In this document: one piece after another, positions 1-7,702 of the stretch | How the letters are laid out: every line of letters starts with the position of its first letter | Position numbering within the stretch: the stretch's first letter is position 1 | Assembly (NCBI GenBank): GCA_964345695.1 | Contig: CAYFSC010000017.1 | Location: 1-28,044, forward strand | Length of the DNA stretch: 28,044 nucleotides | Origin: CAYFSC01 sp964345695 | GTDB taxonomy: Bacteria; Bacteroidota; Rhodothermia; Rhodothermales; Salinibacteraceae | Direction: 5' to 3' | Program-made: the position numbers and the translations under genes | The notes under the pieces: model-generated | Database searches by the model: none | What the model was told of the DNA's origin: nothing | The model's input: the letters and a program-made list of their open reading frames with translations, nothing else

Positions 1-16
1 CTTTAGCCCCGTTTGA

Positions 17-184
17 TCACGAGCATGGTTGAAGACCGGGATTCGACCGCTCAACACGGACGATCTTGGTGATCACGCGAAAGACGCTCGAATGCTGAGC
101 GTGTGTCGACGGCTGGCCCCTTCCAGCCTGCCAGTGCAGGGCATCGTGCCCCCATCGTTTCTTTTCACGGATAGAGATCTTCAT
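17..184 (-). CDS. unidentified small ORF, possibly a broken gene start
   Basis: A 55-residue reading frame starts at an ATG (complement of 182-184) that has a textbook GGAGGT three bases upstream. The first residues, MKISIREKK, resemble the opening of phage-type tyrosine recombinases common in Bacteroidota, but the similarity stops there and the frame ends after 55 residues. I do not recognise the rest. It could be the start of a frameshifted integrase, a small unrelated protein, or chance. It lies next to the radC remnant, which would suit a decayed mobile element, but the evidence is thin. Confidence 0.2.
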   Translation of the reverse strand: MKISIREKKRWGHDALHWQAGRGQPSTHAQHSSVFRVITKIVRVERSNPGLQPCS

Positions 185-280
185 GGCACCTCCATTGACG
201 AAGGCGAAGTAGCACCTCACGTATTGGCACCGTACAGAGATTCTGCGGAGCGGCTGCAACGGTCTCTCAACAGCTCGGCA

Positions 281-313
281 TGAAGAAAACCCCACCGGAG
301 ACCAGTGGGGCTT
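281..313 (-). terminator. rho-independent terminator behind the radC remnant
   Basis: On the minus strand CCCCAC and GTGGGG (290-295 with 305-310) form a six-pair stem with a nine-base loop, followed by TTTTC. It sits 9 nt past the stop codon of the radC remnant, where a terminator of that gene would lie. Confidence 0.7.
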
Positions 314-321
314 GAAGGTGC

Positions 322-467
322 TTATCCAAGGATGCCGCGCTCGGCCAAGCTCGTGTAGGAGCTCTCCGTGATAATCAGATGATCGTGGACGGGGATGCCC
401 ATGATCTGGCCGGCCTCGTGGATCTGACGCGTAATGCGAATATCTTCCCGGCTCGGCTCTGAGAACG
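322..467 (-). pseudogene. radC: C-terminal remnant of RadC (JAB/JAMM domain)
   Basis: About 48 residues, SEPSREDIRITRQIHEAG through SLAERGILG and a stop codon, match the end of the RadC/JAB domain (family pattern PSREDI-x-TRQ-x-EAG...LGI-V-DHLII...SL-ERG). The Asp of the JAMM signature (SREDI) is present, but the HxH half, the helix-hairpin-helix N-terminus and any start codon are missing. Upstream the frame runs through a heptamer array (475-502) and stops at base 507, which is the stop codon of the neighbouring SDR gene, so the break point coincides with the array. The gene's terminator survives. Full RadC is about 220 residues; this piece cannot be functional on its own. Confidence 0.8.
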
Positions 468-474
468 GCCTACT

Positions 475-502
475 CGGAACTCCGAACTCTGAACTCGGAA
501 CG
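475..502. repeat. degenerate heptamer array, four units
   Basis: Four consecutive 7-mers read CGGAACT, CCGAACT, CTGAACT and CGGAACG without gaps. The array ends two bases before the stop codon of the SDR gene and lies exactly where the radC remnant loses similarity. No complementary partner arm was found nearby. It belongs with the other period-7 arrays at 12928, 15748, 22164 and 22309. Confidence 0.7.
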
Positions 503-504
503 GA

Positions 505-1569
505 TCAGTACATCGCTTCGGAGCGCGTGTCGGAGTGGCGGCGCATGTAGTGGACCATCGCCGGGGCGTAGTCCTCCAGCCGCGGGCATTCGATGCCGGT
601 TCCTGCCAGCGCCGCGTTGGTGTTTGTGCGGTCGTAGTACGACGGGTGATCGAAGTAATCGATAAGCTCGGGCGCGATGCCCAGGTACTCGCCGATGCCG
701 GTGTCCATCAGCGTGCGCGCCACGGACGGCGGAAGGGGCACATAGCCCACCTTCATGTCGAGCAGGTCGGTAAACGTCTCCATGATGCCCTGCGTGGTGA
801 GTGGGTGCGGGTCTGTCAGGTGGAACACCGTGCCCGCCAGTTCGGAGCGGGCCGACAGCTCAGCCATCGCGTCGACCACGAAGTCGACCGGAACGAGGTT
901 CACCTCCCGCTGTCCCGTCCCGACGCGCGTCATGAGTGTGAAGCGGGGAAGTTTCTGGAGCGCGTTCAGGATGAAGTACGGACCGTCAAACTTGTCCGTC
1001 TCGCCGGTCCGCGAGTCGCCCACGACAATGGCCGGACGGAAGATCATCGTCGGAAGGTCGCCCATGCGCTCTTGGACGAGCACCTCGGCGTGGTACTTGG
1101 TCTCTTCGTAGAAATTCTTGAAGCCCGCGTCGTGCACGAGCTCGTCCTCGTAGATCGTTCCGGTGCGCAACCCCGACACGTACGCCGTGCTCACGTAGCC
1201 GAACGATGCAAGGTGGGGCGCGGCATCGAGCAGGTCGAGCACATGGCGGGTGCCGTCGACGTTGATACGCCAGCCCACCTCGCGCGGAATCGAGAGGTCG
1301 TACACGGCCGCCAGGTGAAAGGCCTGGGTCGTTGCTTCGGCCACCGCGTCGTAGCGGTCGCCCAAACCCAGGTCGGGCGCGGTGATGTCGCCGGGGAGAA
1401 GGGTGGCGCGATCCGTCAGCGACAGGTCGGACAGAACACGGCGGGCGCGGTCTTCGAACTTCGGCTGCACGAGAAGCGCAAACGAGGCGTCGGGGTCGCG
1501 GTCGGCGAGGGCGCGCACGAGACGCGTGCCGAGGAAGCCAGGGAATCCGGTGAAGAAGATCACGGGCAT
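505..1569 (-). CDS. extended SDR family NAD(P)-dependent oxidoreductase (NAD-binding domain 4 type)
   Basis: A 354-residue Rossmann-fold protein. The nucleotide-binding motif TGFPGFLG is at residues 7-14, the catalytic Ser lies in YVSTAYVSG (Ser127) and the active-site YxxxK is Y154-EET-K158. The overall pattern (HLAAVYDL, FRPAIVVGDS, VPVDFVVDAM) is that of the extended/atypical SDRs related to fatty acyl-CoA reductase and NAD-binding domain 4 proteins. The substrate cannot be read from sequence; an acyl, sterol-like or sugar-nucleotide substrate is possible. The start was placed at MPVIFFTG, because the motif then begins seven residues in; the frame stays open nine codons further upstream. 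It stands alone between the radC remnant and tRNA-Asn. Confidence 0.85.
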   Translation of the reverse strand: MPVIFFTGFPGFLGTRLVRALADRDPDASFALLVQPKFEDRARRVLSDLSLTDRATLLPGDITAPDLGLGDRYDAVAEATTQAFHLAAVYDLSIPREVGWRINVDGTRHVLDLLDAAPHLASFGYVSTAYVSGLRTGTIYEDELVHDAGFKNFYEETKYHAEVLVQERMGDLPTMIFRPAIVVGDSRTGETDKFDGPYFILNALQKLPRFTLMTRVGTGQREVNLVPVDFVVDAMAELSARSELAGTVFHLTDPHPLTTQGIMETFTDLLDMKVGYVPLPPSVARTLMDTGIGEYLGIAPELIDYFDHPSYYDRTNTNAALAGTGIECPRLEDYAPAMVHYMRRHSDTRSEAMY

Positions 1570-1758
1570 ACAGGAGTGGATGAGCGGAAAACACACCCGT
1601 TTATACGCACACCGGAACCGGGAGATCTGCTGCGGAGCCCGACAACCGACCGACTGCAGTCTGTCGCCCGTTTGCAGGAGACGTCCACCGCCCGAGATTT
1701 CATGCCCTGGCGGTGTGGTTCCACAAAGCGTGGCGGCCCAACGAACGGTTGCATAGAG

Positions 1759-1790
1759 AAAACGCCCGACCGGCAGATGCCGATCGGGCG
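1759..1790 (-). terminator. rho-independent terminator of tRNA-Asn
   Basis: On the minus strand, directly after the CCA end of the tRNA, an almost perfect 13-pair stem (CGCCCGAtCGGCA with TGCCGgTCGGGCG, two-base loop; 1763-1790) is followed by TTTTC. One of the two strongest terminators in the window. Confidence 0.9.
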
Positions 1791-1792
1791 AA

Positions 1793-1867
1793 TGGCTCCC
1801 CGGGCTGGATTCGAACCAGCAACCCTGCGGTTAACAGCCGCATGCTCTGCCATTGAGCTACCGAGGA
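1793..1867 (-). tRNA. tRNA-Asn (GTT)
   Basis: The 75-nt minus-strand sequence folds as a full cloverleaf. The acceptor TCCTCGG pairs with CCGGGGA, the D arm is GCTCAATGGCAGAGC, the anticodon stem is TGCGG/CCGCA with loop CTGTTAA (anticodon GTT, Asn), and the T arm carries GGTTCGAATCC. The discriminator is G and the 3' CCA is encoded. It is intact and followed by a dedicated terminator, so it is probably a single-gene transcript. No duplicated tRNA 3' end was seen elsewhere in the window. Confidence 0.97.
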
Positions 1868-1889
1868 ATAAAATGTGTGCCGGAAGTTC

Positions 1890-1920
1890 CCGGTCATGCA
1901 CCGATCAGACCGGTCGTGCA
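1890..1920. repeat. imperfect direct repeat upstream of tRNA-Asn
   Basis: CCGGTCATGCA (1890-1900) and CCGGTCGTGCA (1910-1920) are 10/11 identical and start 20 bases apart, 23 to 53 bases upstream of the tRNA 5' end. CGGTCATGCA recurs once at about 10440, upstream of citrate synthase. Two-turn helical spacing would suit a regulator, but this could be chance. Confidence 0.3.
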
Positions 1921-2016
1921 AGCCGGAGGTTCCGACCGGGGGCATTCCCAGACATGGATTCAAACGGTACTCACAGCCCCGCTCGCTGTCAAGGCGTTGA
2001 CGCTCTTTTCACGGAC

Positions 2017-2580
2017 TCAGTTCATCCGCGGGTCGTCGGGAAAGGTGGACAGGAGGGCGTACTCGCCGCCCATCTTCCGCAGGACCGAGCGCCAGAGGTT
2101 ATCGGAGTCGGCGGAGAACAGGAGCTCGCCGGCGCCCGGGGCGACGATCCAGGCTTCCTCGTCCATTTCATCGGCCAGTTGGCCCGGCGACCAGCCCGCG
2201 TACCCGACAAAGAACCGGAGATCGTCGGCCGACGGGGCCCCCTGTTGCGCCAGCTCCCGGACGGCGTCGAAGTCGCCGCCCCATGTGATGCCTCCGGGCA
2301 GCTCGATGCCGTCGGGGATGTCGGAGCGGCGATGGACGAAGTGGAGCGTGTCGCGCTGAACCGGCCCGCCGAGGTGCAGCGGCGGATCGTACACAAAGAA
2401 GCCCTCGATCACGTCGCTGAGTTGAGCATCGATCTCTTGATTAAGGATAAGCCCAAAGCTGCCGGTGTCCGGCTGGTGATCGCACAGCAGCACCACGCTC
2501 CGGCGGAAGTTGGGATCTTCCATCATGGGGGCCGAAACGAGGAGGGCACCAGGTTGGAGGTCAGCGTCGTCCATCGGCAT
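2017..2580 (-). CDS. yqgE: YqgE/AlgH family protein (UPF0301)
   Basis: A 187-residue protein with the typical layout: LQPGALLVSAPMMEDPNFRR at the N-terminus, SVVLLCDH, GSFGLILNQ, LGGPVQ, then FFVGYAGWSPGQL and a Trp-containing end. Usual family length is about 185-190 residues. The family is widespread; its biochemical role is not settled, and an AlgH link to alginate regulation was described in Pseudomonas. The start at MPMDDADL was chosen because the family begins with LxxGxLL a few residues in; the reading frame stays open 111 codons further upstream but lies there over the next gene in a different frame. The second ATG (2574) is an alternative. The hypothetical gene upstream is 50 nt away on the same strand. 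Confidence 0.93.
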   Translation of the reverse strand: MPMDDADLQPGALLVSAPMMEDPNFRRSVVLLCDHQPDTGSFGLILNQEIDAQLSDVIEGFFVYDPPLHLGGPVQRDTLHFVHRRSDIPDGIELPGGITWGGDFDAVRELAQQGAPSADDLRFFVGYAGWSPGQLADEMDEEAWIVAPGAGELLFSADSDNLWRSVLRKMGGEYALLSTFPDDPRMN

Positions 2581-2630
2581 GAAGGGGTGAGTTCGCGGGT
2601 CGCGGTTCGGAGAGAACGACCGTTGGAGAT

Positions 2631-3062
2631 TCAGTCTTCTCGCCGCAGCAGGGCCCGCTCGGCGCCGCACCACCAGTCGGCATCGCGGGTAATGGCGCGA
2701 ACGGTGATGTCCTGAAACCGAGTCACGAGGGCGGCAAGCGTCGGCGGCATCGCCTCCCACCGGTGGGCACGAATCATCGTCTCCAGGTCGCGCGCAGCCG
2801 TCGCGGCCCAGCGCCATCGCTCGCGCAGTGCCTCGGCGCGCCGCCAGTAGCCCTTGTCGTCCCACGTGTTGGCGCTGTCGTCGATCGTGCGGCAGATGCC
2901 GTCCAGGCTCCACACGAGGAACGCCACCATGTCGCGGGTCTCACGGTCGGGCGTTCCGATCAGCTCACGCTGCGCAAGCAGGCGGAGCACCTCCGCACAC
3001 GAGCGGCGATGCCGGTGTCGGCGCTTGGCCGGAGTGTCGCCGGTGTGAATGACTCGGGCCAT
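2631..3062 (-). CDS. conserved-looking hypothetical protein
   Basis: A 143-residue, soluble, mainly helical protein rich in Arg and Trp (for example SLDGICRTIDDSANTWDDKG and WRWAATAARDLE). There is no signal peptide or membrane segment. I do not recognise a family. It starts at an ATG and ends 50 nt before yqgE, so the two may be cotranscribed. High coding bias compared with overlapping frames supports it as a real gene. The N-terminal stretch (KRRHRHRRS) is strongly basic and might touch nucleic acid, but that is only a guess from charge. Confidence 0.6.
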   Translation of the reverse strand: MARVIHTGDTPAKRRHRHRRSCAEVLRLLAQRELIGTPDRETRDMVAFLVWSLDGICRTIDDSANTWDDKGYWRRAEALRERWRWAATAARDLETMIRAHRWEAMPPTLAALVTRFQDITVRAITRDADWWCGAERALLRRED

Positions 3063-3098
3063 CGCTTTGGAACGGGTGCTACCGACTCACAGGACGAG

Positions 3099-3130
3099 TT
3101 GGTTCGCGCACGTCTTGGTTCGCGCACGTC
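3099..3130. repeat. perfect 16-bp tandem duplication
   Basis: TTGGTTCGCGCACGTC occurs twice back to back (3099-3114 and 3115-3130) in the 223-nt gap between the murJ stop codon and the hypothetical gene. No gene is evident in that gap. Confidence 0.9.
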
Positions 3131-3285
3131 GCGGGGTGTGCGCCACGAGTGGTGCGTAGGGCGCCGACAGGGGCAGGCATTCGAGCCGATGGCGAATCGT
3201 CTTCTGCCGAGACGGGGACTGCTCTCGGGAGGTGCCCTCGGCCCCGGCCCGTCGTTGCAGCCCACCGTTGCAACCTGCCGGCGAT

Positions 3286-4995
3286 TTACCGAAGGAATCG
3301 TGCCGTCCAGGCCTCGATTTCCGAAAAGCCCAGCCGGTACGCCATGCCCAGATACAGGGCGGCATACGTGCCGACCACGAGGGGCGCCACGGCCAGCACC
3401 GGCCAGGCGTCGGGCAGCCCCCACCACAGTCCGGCTGCCGGGATGCTGGCCCCGATCGCCAGGCCTGCCATGCGGGCGATCCGTGTCCATGGCAAGGTAG
3501 CGGACGGCAGCGGCTTCCGCAACGCCCGCAGCAAGAGGCCGATCTCGATCCAGGCGCCGACCGTGGCGCCGAGGCCGAGGCCGAGCGCCCCCAAGAAGAG
3601 CGGTTCGCCGGAGAAGGAGCGCCCAGCGATCGTTCCGATGTCCACGCGGTCGAGCACGAACATGGCGGGCAGTGCGACGGCGGTCGAGGCCACCACGCGG
3701 AGGACGGCAATCCGGGCCGGTGTTTTCGTGTCGCCGGCGGCGTAGAAGGCGTTCTGCAGGAGGCGCGACAGGGTGGTGGCGAGGATGCCGAGCGCATAGC
3801 CGCCCAGGACGATCGTCACGAGCCACGTGCCGGCTGCCTGAAACCGGCCCGTTCGCAGCAGAGCGCCAATGATCAGGTAGCCAAAGGCCAGGTAGCCGAC
3901 GACGGTCGGGATCGTCAGGAACGAGATCTGCCGGAGCGAGCGGTGGAGGCGGCGCGTGAAGGAGGCGCGCTTCTCGGCCGTCAGCCGCGACAGTTCGGGC
4001 AGCTCGGAGGCAGCCACCGAGATGCCGAAGAGGCTGATGGGCAGGATGTAGAGCAGTTGCGCGTAGCGGAGCGCGCTCAGGGCGCCGACGGCCAGGAACG
4101 ATGCCAGAAACTGATCGAGGTAGCTGGAGAACTGCGCCACGCCGCGCCCGGCCACAACCGGTCCAAAGGCCGCAAGGGCGTCTCGCACGCCGGTCACGCG
4201 CGTCGACACCGCCACCCGAAACCCCTGCAGGTGCTGCGCCACAAACGGCAACTGGACGGCAAACTGCAGGACGCCTCCCACGAGCGCTCCGAGGCAGGCA
4301 GCCATGAGCAGGTCCGCGAGCGTGTCATCGGCGAGCGTCGTGGGGGTCCAGGGCGACCCGGTGGCGAGATAGGCCCCGGCCACAAGCGCGGCGATGATGG
4401 CCACGTTCCACAGCACCGGCGCGACGTAGGAGACGAAGAACTGACGGTGGCTGTTCAGCACGCCCAGTGCCCAGGCCGAGAGCACGAGCACCCCCGCCAT
4501 CGGAAAGATGATGCGGATGGCCTCCACGGCAAGCGTGAAGCGATTGACCGTACGTACGCCGGCGGCCACCTCGGTGCCGTCACCGATCCAGCCCGGCGCC
4601 AGCGCCATCACAATCGGCTCGGCCAGCACGATGCCCAGCAGAGCCACGGCGGCGGCCACCCCCAGGAGAAGGCCGAAGATCGCACCGGCAAACCGCCCGG
4701 CCTCCCGGTCTCGCCCCTCCTCGATCATCTGGCTGTAGATTGGGATGAAGGCGGCGGAGATGGTGCCTTCTCCGAGCAGGTTCTGCAGCAGATTCGGCGC
4801 CCGAAAGGCGACCTGCAGCACGTCGGCGTGGGCGCTGACGCCGAAGTAGTAGGCGATGACGCGCTCGCGGAGCAAGCCAACGAGGCGGCTCGCGAAGATG
4901 CCCGCTGCCACCGATCCGGCGGCACTCGACGTCGCGCCGTCGCCGGCAGACGCGTCTTCGGCCGGTTTCGTGTCCGTGTCAGGAGAGTCAGGCAT
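3286..4995 (-). CDS. murJ: lipid II flippase MurJ (MviN)
   Basis: A 569-residue integral membrane protein with many hydrophobic segments. It carries the family's N-terminal block SRLVGLLRERVIAYYFG, then DVLQVAFRAPNLLQNLLGEG and ISAAFIPIYSQ, and later blocks such as SSYLDQFLASFLAVG and LRYAQLLYILPISLFGIS. MurJ moves lipid-linked peptidoglycan precursor across the inner membrane. Length is somewhat above the usual 510-530; the extra is an acidic, low-complexity N-terminal tail of about 27 residues before the first membrane segment and some loop residues. The start ATG at 4995 is the only good one. A 223-nt gap separates it from the genes downstream. Identification is secure; membrane topology is inferred from the family. 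Confidence 0.95.
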   Translation of the reverse strand: MPDSPDTDTKPAEDASAGDGATSSAAGSVAAGIFASRLVGLLRERVIAYYFGVSAHADVLQVAFRAPNLLQNLLGEGTISAAFIPIYSQMIEEGRDREAGRFAGAIFGLLLGVAAAVALLGIVLAEPIVMALAPGWIGDGTEVAAGVRTVNRFTLAVEAIRIIFPMAGVLVLSAWALGVLNSHRQFFVSYVAPVLWNVAIIAALVAGAYLATGSPWTPTTLADDTLADLLMAACLGALVGGVLQFAVQLPFVAQHLQGFRVAVSTRVTGVRDALAAFGPVVAGRGVAQFSSYLDQFLASFLAVGALSALRYAQLLYILPISLFGISVAASELPELSRLTAEKRASFTRRLHRSLRQISFLTIPTVVGYLAFGYLIIGALLRTGRFQAAGTWLVTIVLGGYALGILATTLSRLLQNAFYAAGDTKTPARIAVLRVVASTAVALPAMFVLDRVDIGTIAGRSFSGEPLFLGALGLGLGATVGAWIEIGLLLRALRKPLPSATLPWTRIARMAGLAIGASIPAAGLWWGLPDAWPVLAVAPLVVGTYAALYLGMAYRLGFSEIEAWTARFLR

Positions 4996-5039
4996 CGAGC
5001 AGGAGGGCGACCGTCAGCCAGCGAGTCGAGAGCGGAGCG

Positions 5040-5052
5040 TCACGAGTCGTGA
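5040..5052. promoter_or_regulatory. hyphenated palindrome upstream of murJ
   Basis: TCACGA-g-TCGTGA is a perfect 13-nt palindrome 45 nt upstream of the murJ start codon. It could be an operator, a small mRNA hairpin or chance. No promoter hexamers were recognised with confidence. Confidence 0.25.
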
Positions 5053-5186
5053 AGAAATGCGCCCCTGCCCGGTTCCCTCCGTCTGCAAAATCCGTCTGTC
5101 CATAAACTCCGTCCACAAACACGGTGCGGGCAGGCGTAGGAGAAAACGGTGGCGAAACGATGGTGGTGGATCGCGCATGAAGACGG

Positions 5187-5223
5187 GCGCCCACACCCCG
5201 AGCGCCCACACCCCGAGCGCCCA
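5187..5223. repeat. 15-bp tandem repeat, about 2.5 copies
   Basis: GCGCCCACACCCCGA is present twice exactly (5187-5201, 5202-5216) and then partly (5217-5223), just beyond the stop codon of the DUF457 gene. It lies in the 246-nt gap to murJ, which otherwise shows no gene. Confidence 0.85.
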
Positions 5224-5241
5224 GTCCCGCCGCGTACCGGA

Positions 5242-5742
5242 TTACGACCGCCGGCGCCGCAGGCGGAAAACCATCCCATCCATCACCAGATGGCTGAAGT
5301 AGCCGATGACGGCGGCTCCGTAGAACGGGAGGCCGACGAGCGGACGATCGGGGAAATGCAGGTATGGCAGCAGGAGCAGCGGCGACGGAATGAGCAGCAT
5401 CGCCCACCAGGTGTGCGTCCATCCGCGGTGGTGATCCAGTGCCGGCAGGAGCGCGAAGAGGCCCAGATAGGCGGCCTGCTCAAACTGCTCGGTGACGATC
5501 AGGAAGAGATCCGCCACGAAAAAGATCGTGTAGAAGATGCGGCGTCCGCGCGAGTCGGTGTCCACGTCCGGCCAGAGCCCGAAGAGCACCGCCAGCGTGA
5601 GGAGCGCGAGCGGATAGCCCAGCAGCTCCAGCGAGCCAAACCGCTCGTAGGCGGCATCGACGGTGAACGCATAGACGAGCACAGCAATGTAGGCGCTCGC
5701 AAAGACGAGGGCGCCGGTGACGTGTCCGCGGTAGTCGGCCAT
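5242..5742 (-). CDS. DUF457/YdjM-type membrane-bound metal-dependent hydrolase
   Basis: A 166-residue protein with about four to five hydrophobic segments and the metal-ligand pattern of the DUF457 (LexA-regulated YdjM) family: an N-terminal HVTGA, then LWPDVDTDSRGRR, LDHHRGWTHTWW and FSHLVMDG. The His and Asp residues in these motifs are the likely metal ligands, by family analogy with phospholipase C-like folds. Cell location is the inner membrane and the substrate is unknown. It follows aroQ on the same strand after 69 nt. A GGAG lies just upstream of the ATG. Confident on family, not on function. Confidence 0.85.
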   Translation of the reverse strand: MADYRGHVTGALVFASAYIAVLVYAFTVDAAYERFGSLELLGYPLALLTLAVLFGLWPDVDTDSRGRRIFYTIFFVADLFLIVTEQFEQAAYLGLFALLPALDHHRGWTHTWWAMLLIPSPLLLLPYLHFPDRPLVGLPFYGAAVIGYFSHLVMDGMVFRLRRRRS

Positions 5743-5811
5743 CGCTCCAGAGGGAAGTGCAGAGGGCAGAAGGACGGTCTGCGACGATTGACGTGCAAAA
5801 TGCGAGCCGCA

Positions 5812-6240
5812 TCACGCGGCATGCTTCACGACGTAACGGACGGCCAGGTGGTACCCCGAGAGGCCAAAGCCGGTGATCTGGCCGACGCACGACGGGGCCA
5901 TCCGGCTGGTGCGGCGGAAGGACTCGCGGGCGTGGATGTTTGACAGGTGGACCTCGACGACCGGGGGGTCGATGGCCGCCACGGCGTCCCGCAGCGCCAC
6001 CGAGGTGTGCGTGTATCCGCCCGGGTTGAAGACGACGCCGTCGACACCGTCGCGGTGCGCCGCATGCAGCCGGTCGATAAGCGCTCCTTCGCCGTTTTCC
6101 TGCGCGAACGCGAGTTCCACGTCTGGAAAGGCCGAGCGCAGGGCCTCCTCGAGGTCCGCCAGCGTTCGGGTGCCGTAGGTTTCCGGCTCACGCGAGCCGA
6201 GCAAGTTCAGGTTCGGTCCGTTGAGGACGAGTACGTTCAT
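5812..6240 (-). CDS. aroQ: type II 3-dehydroquinate dehydratase
   Basis: A 142-residue protein, the normal size for AroQ, converting 3-dehydroquinate to 3-dehydroshikimate in the shikimate pathway. The N-terminus VLNGPNLNLLGSREPETYG carries the active-site Arg and Tyr; FNPGGYTHTSVALRDA and EVHLSNIHARESFR carry the substrate-binding and catalytic His residues; VGQITGFGLSGYHLA closes the domain. The family often has HHS after the ESFR/EEFR block, whereas here it reads RTSRMAP, a small variation outside the main catalytic residues. The frame stays open upstream to about 7116, but that part is a shadow of the metallo-hydrolase gene. The first ATG of the conserved part (6240) is the start. Confidence 0.95.
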   Translation of the reverse strand: MNVLVLNGPNLNLLGSREPETYGTRTLADLEEALRSAFPDVELAFAQENGEGALIDRLHAAHRDGVDGVVFNPGGYTHTSVALRDAVAAIDPPVVEVHLSNIHARESFRRTSRMAPSCVGQITGFGLSGYHLAVRYVVKHAA

Positions 6241-6299
6241 GATTCGGGATCCCGGGTCGAAAAGCGTGGGGGAGTACGGGCGCGACGGAGGGCGGTGTT

Positions 6300-6327
6300 C
6301 TCCGTGTTTCGTTCCCCGAAGACGGAG
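6300..6327. other. hairpin between the metallo-hydrolase and aroQ genes
   Basis: CTCCGT (6300-6305) and ACGGAG (6322-6327) form a six-pair stem with further weak pairing inside. It lies 45 nt past the stop codon of the metallo-hydrolase gene. There is no T-run on either side, so it is a weak terminator candidate or an mRNA processing structure. Confidence 0.3.
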
Positions 6328-6371
6328 ATTTGAGAACGGACACGGTGCCGATCGCTCGAACCTCGCGGGCG

Positions 6372-7238
6372 TCAGGTGCCGTCCTCGGTGCCAGGCACGT
6401 CGAACGTCAGCCCGTCGTAAGCAAGGTGGATGTCGTCGGGGAGACGGGGCTCCTGCTCGGCATGGCGAACGGCATGGGTCATGTGCACGAAGTAGGTCGT
6501 GCGCGCCCCGATGCGCCGAGCCATGCGAACGGCCTCGTCGAACGCAAAGTGTGTGGGGTGCGGACGCGGACGCAGGGCATCCAGCACGAGCACCTCCACT
6601 CCGTCCAGCAAGGCGAGGCTGGCGTCCGGGATGTCGCTGGCGTCGGTGCAGTAGGCGAAACGGCCGATGCGATAGCCGCACACCCGCACGTCGCCGTGCA
6701 GCAGCGGGATGGGACGAATGCGCACCGAGGCGGTGTCGCCGTGGCGGCTGGCGATGCAGAACGGATCGTCGGCGACGCGCACCTCCACGTTCGCCGCACC
6801 GGGGTACGGGTCGCGGCCGAAGATGTAGTCGTAGTTGCGCCGCATGATCTCGGCCGTGTCGGCGGGGGCGTAGCACGGCATGACCTGCGCGTTGCGGAAG
6901 AAGAAGGGACGCAAGTCGTCGATCCCCACGAGGTGATCGAAGTGATAATGGGTATAGCACACCGCGTCGATGCGGGCGATATCCTCGCGGAGCGCCTGCG
7001 CACGGAAGTCGGGGCCCGTGTCGATCAGGATGCCGAGCGGTCCGGCTTCGACGTAGCACGAGCACCGGGTGCGCGTGTCGCGCGGATCGGTCGACGTGCA
7101 CACCTCGCAGTCGCACCCGATCACAGGCACACCCGTCGAGGTGCCGGTCCCGAGCAGGGTGACCGTCAGCGGTGGAGCGGAGAACGGGGCTTCTTCGGGT
7201 AGAGAGGAAGACCCAGAGGAAGAATCAGTCGTCGACAT
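6372..7238 (-). CDS. PhnP-like MBL-fold metallo-hydrolase
   Basis: A 288-residue beta-lactamase-fold protein. The metal motif HYHFDH (in CYTHYHFDHLVG) is clear, further ligands are in PLLHGD, CTDASD and FVHMTH, and the N-terminal GTGTSTGVPVIGCDCEVC carries the Cys cluster that binds a structural metal in PhnP-like enzymes. Close homologues hydrolyse cyclic phosphodiester bonds, so a phosphodiesterase is likely; the exact substrate is not predictable. The ATG at 7238 overlaps the end of the upstream 94-aa gene by 14 nt, which argues for translational coupling; an in-frame start eight codons earlier is less likely. No phn genes are nearby, so a phosphonate role is unsupported. Confidence 0.9.
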   Translation of the reverse strand: MSTTDSSSGSSSLPEEAPFSAPPLTVTLLGTGTSTGVPVIGCDCEVCTSTDPRDTRTRCSCYVEAGPLGILIDTGPDFRAQALREDIARIDAVCYTHYHFDHLVGIDDLRPFFFRNAQVMPCYAPADTAEIMRRNYDYIFGRDPYPGAANVEVRVADDPFCIASRHGDTASVRIRPIPLLHGDVRVCGYRIGRFAYCTDASDIPDASLALLDGVEVLVLDALRPRPHPTHFAFDEAVRMARRIGARTTYFVHMTHAVRHAEQEPRLPDDIHLAYDGLTFDVPGTEDGT

Positions 7239-7509
7239 GCGCGGTCTCTTCCGAAGAATCATTCCAAACGTCTTCGAGGGCTTCGCGCACCGCTGGCTTC
7301 AGGTACACGGTGTCCATCGGTGCATCGCGCAGTGCGTCGGCCAGCACGCGAAGGCGCGTCTCCGGCAGATGGCGCTTGTTCAGCATGACAATCGTCTCGC
7401 CGTCCACCGTGCAGCGACCGCCGCGGAAGTTGCCCTTCTCCGCACGCACCTCAAGCCCAAGCTGCCGCGCGGCCTGCTTGAGTTCCTCGATGATGGCCGT
7501 CGTTTCCAT
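7225..7509 (-). CDS. hypothetical protein, 94 aa
   Basis: A small acidic soluble protein, METTAIIEELKQAARQ..., with a predicted alpha/beta pattern: helix, a short beta pair around GNFRGGRCTVDGETIVMLNK, then helix (RLRVLADALRD). I do not recognise a named family. Its last 14 nt overlap the metallo-hydrolase start, so the two are very probably translated from one message. It begins 193 nt after the RNase E/G stop codon on the same strand. The conserved-looking sequence and coupling support a real gene; the function is unknown. Confidence 0.7.
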   Translation of the reverse strand: METTAIIEELKQAARQLGLEVRAEKGNFRGGRCTVDGETIVMLNKRHLPETRLRVLADALRDAPMDTVYLKPAVREALEDVWNDSSEETAHVDD

Positions 7510-7702
7510 GCAGCGCTGTTGCTCTGTTCGGACGCAGGCTGCTCAAATCACAGATCCACTCGTTGGCGCCATCCGTGGGGGCTTCGTGAGCCCACAACGT
7601 TCCGCGGTTCGACGCCAGATGCTGGAGCGTTGCGGGCGAGAGTTTGCCCTCCTCGCTCCTCCGACCCAGCGCATGACCCGCTCCGCCGTAACACGCGACG
7701 CG

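Noticed and set aside
1793..1867. tRNA-Asn as an attachment site of an integrated element
   Set aside because: The tRNA is intact, no copy of its 3' end was seen elsewhere in the window, and genes on both sides look like core genes.
535..2715. 726-codon plus-strand open frame
   Set aside because: It runs antisense to the SDR gene, tRNA-Asn and yqgE. Its product is Arg/His-rich with no family pattern, a typical high-GC shadow.
3232..5052. 606-codon plus-strand open frame
   Set aside because: Antisense to murJ, low-complexity Gln/Arg/His composition and no recognisable domain.
5812..7116. AroQ with a 290-residue N-terminal extension
   Set aside because: The extension is an out-of-frame shadow of the metallo-hydrolase gene; AroQ is complete at 142 residues from the ATG at 6240.
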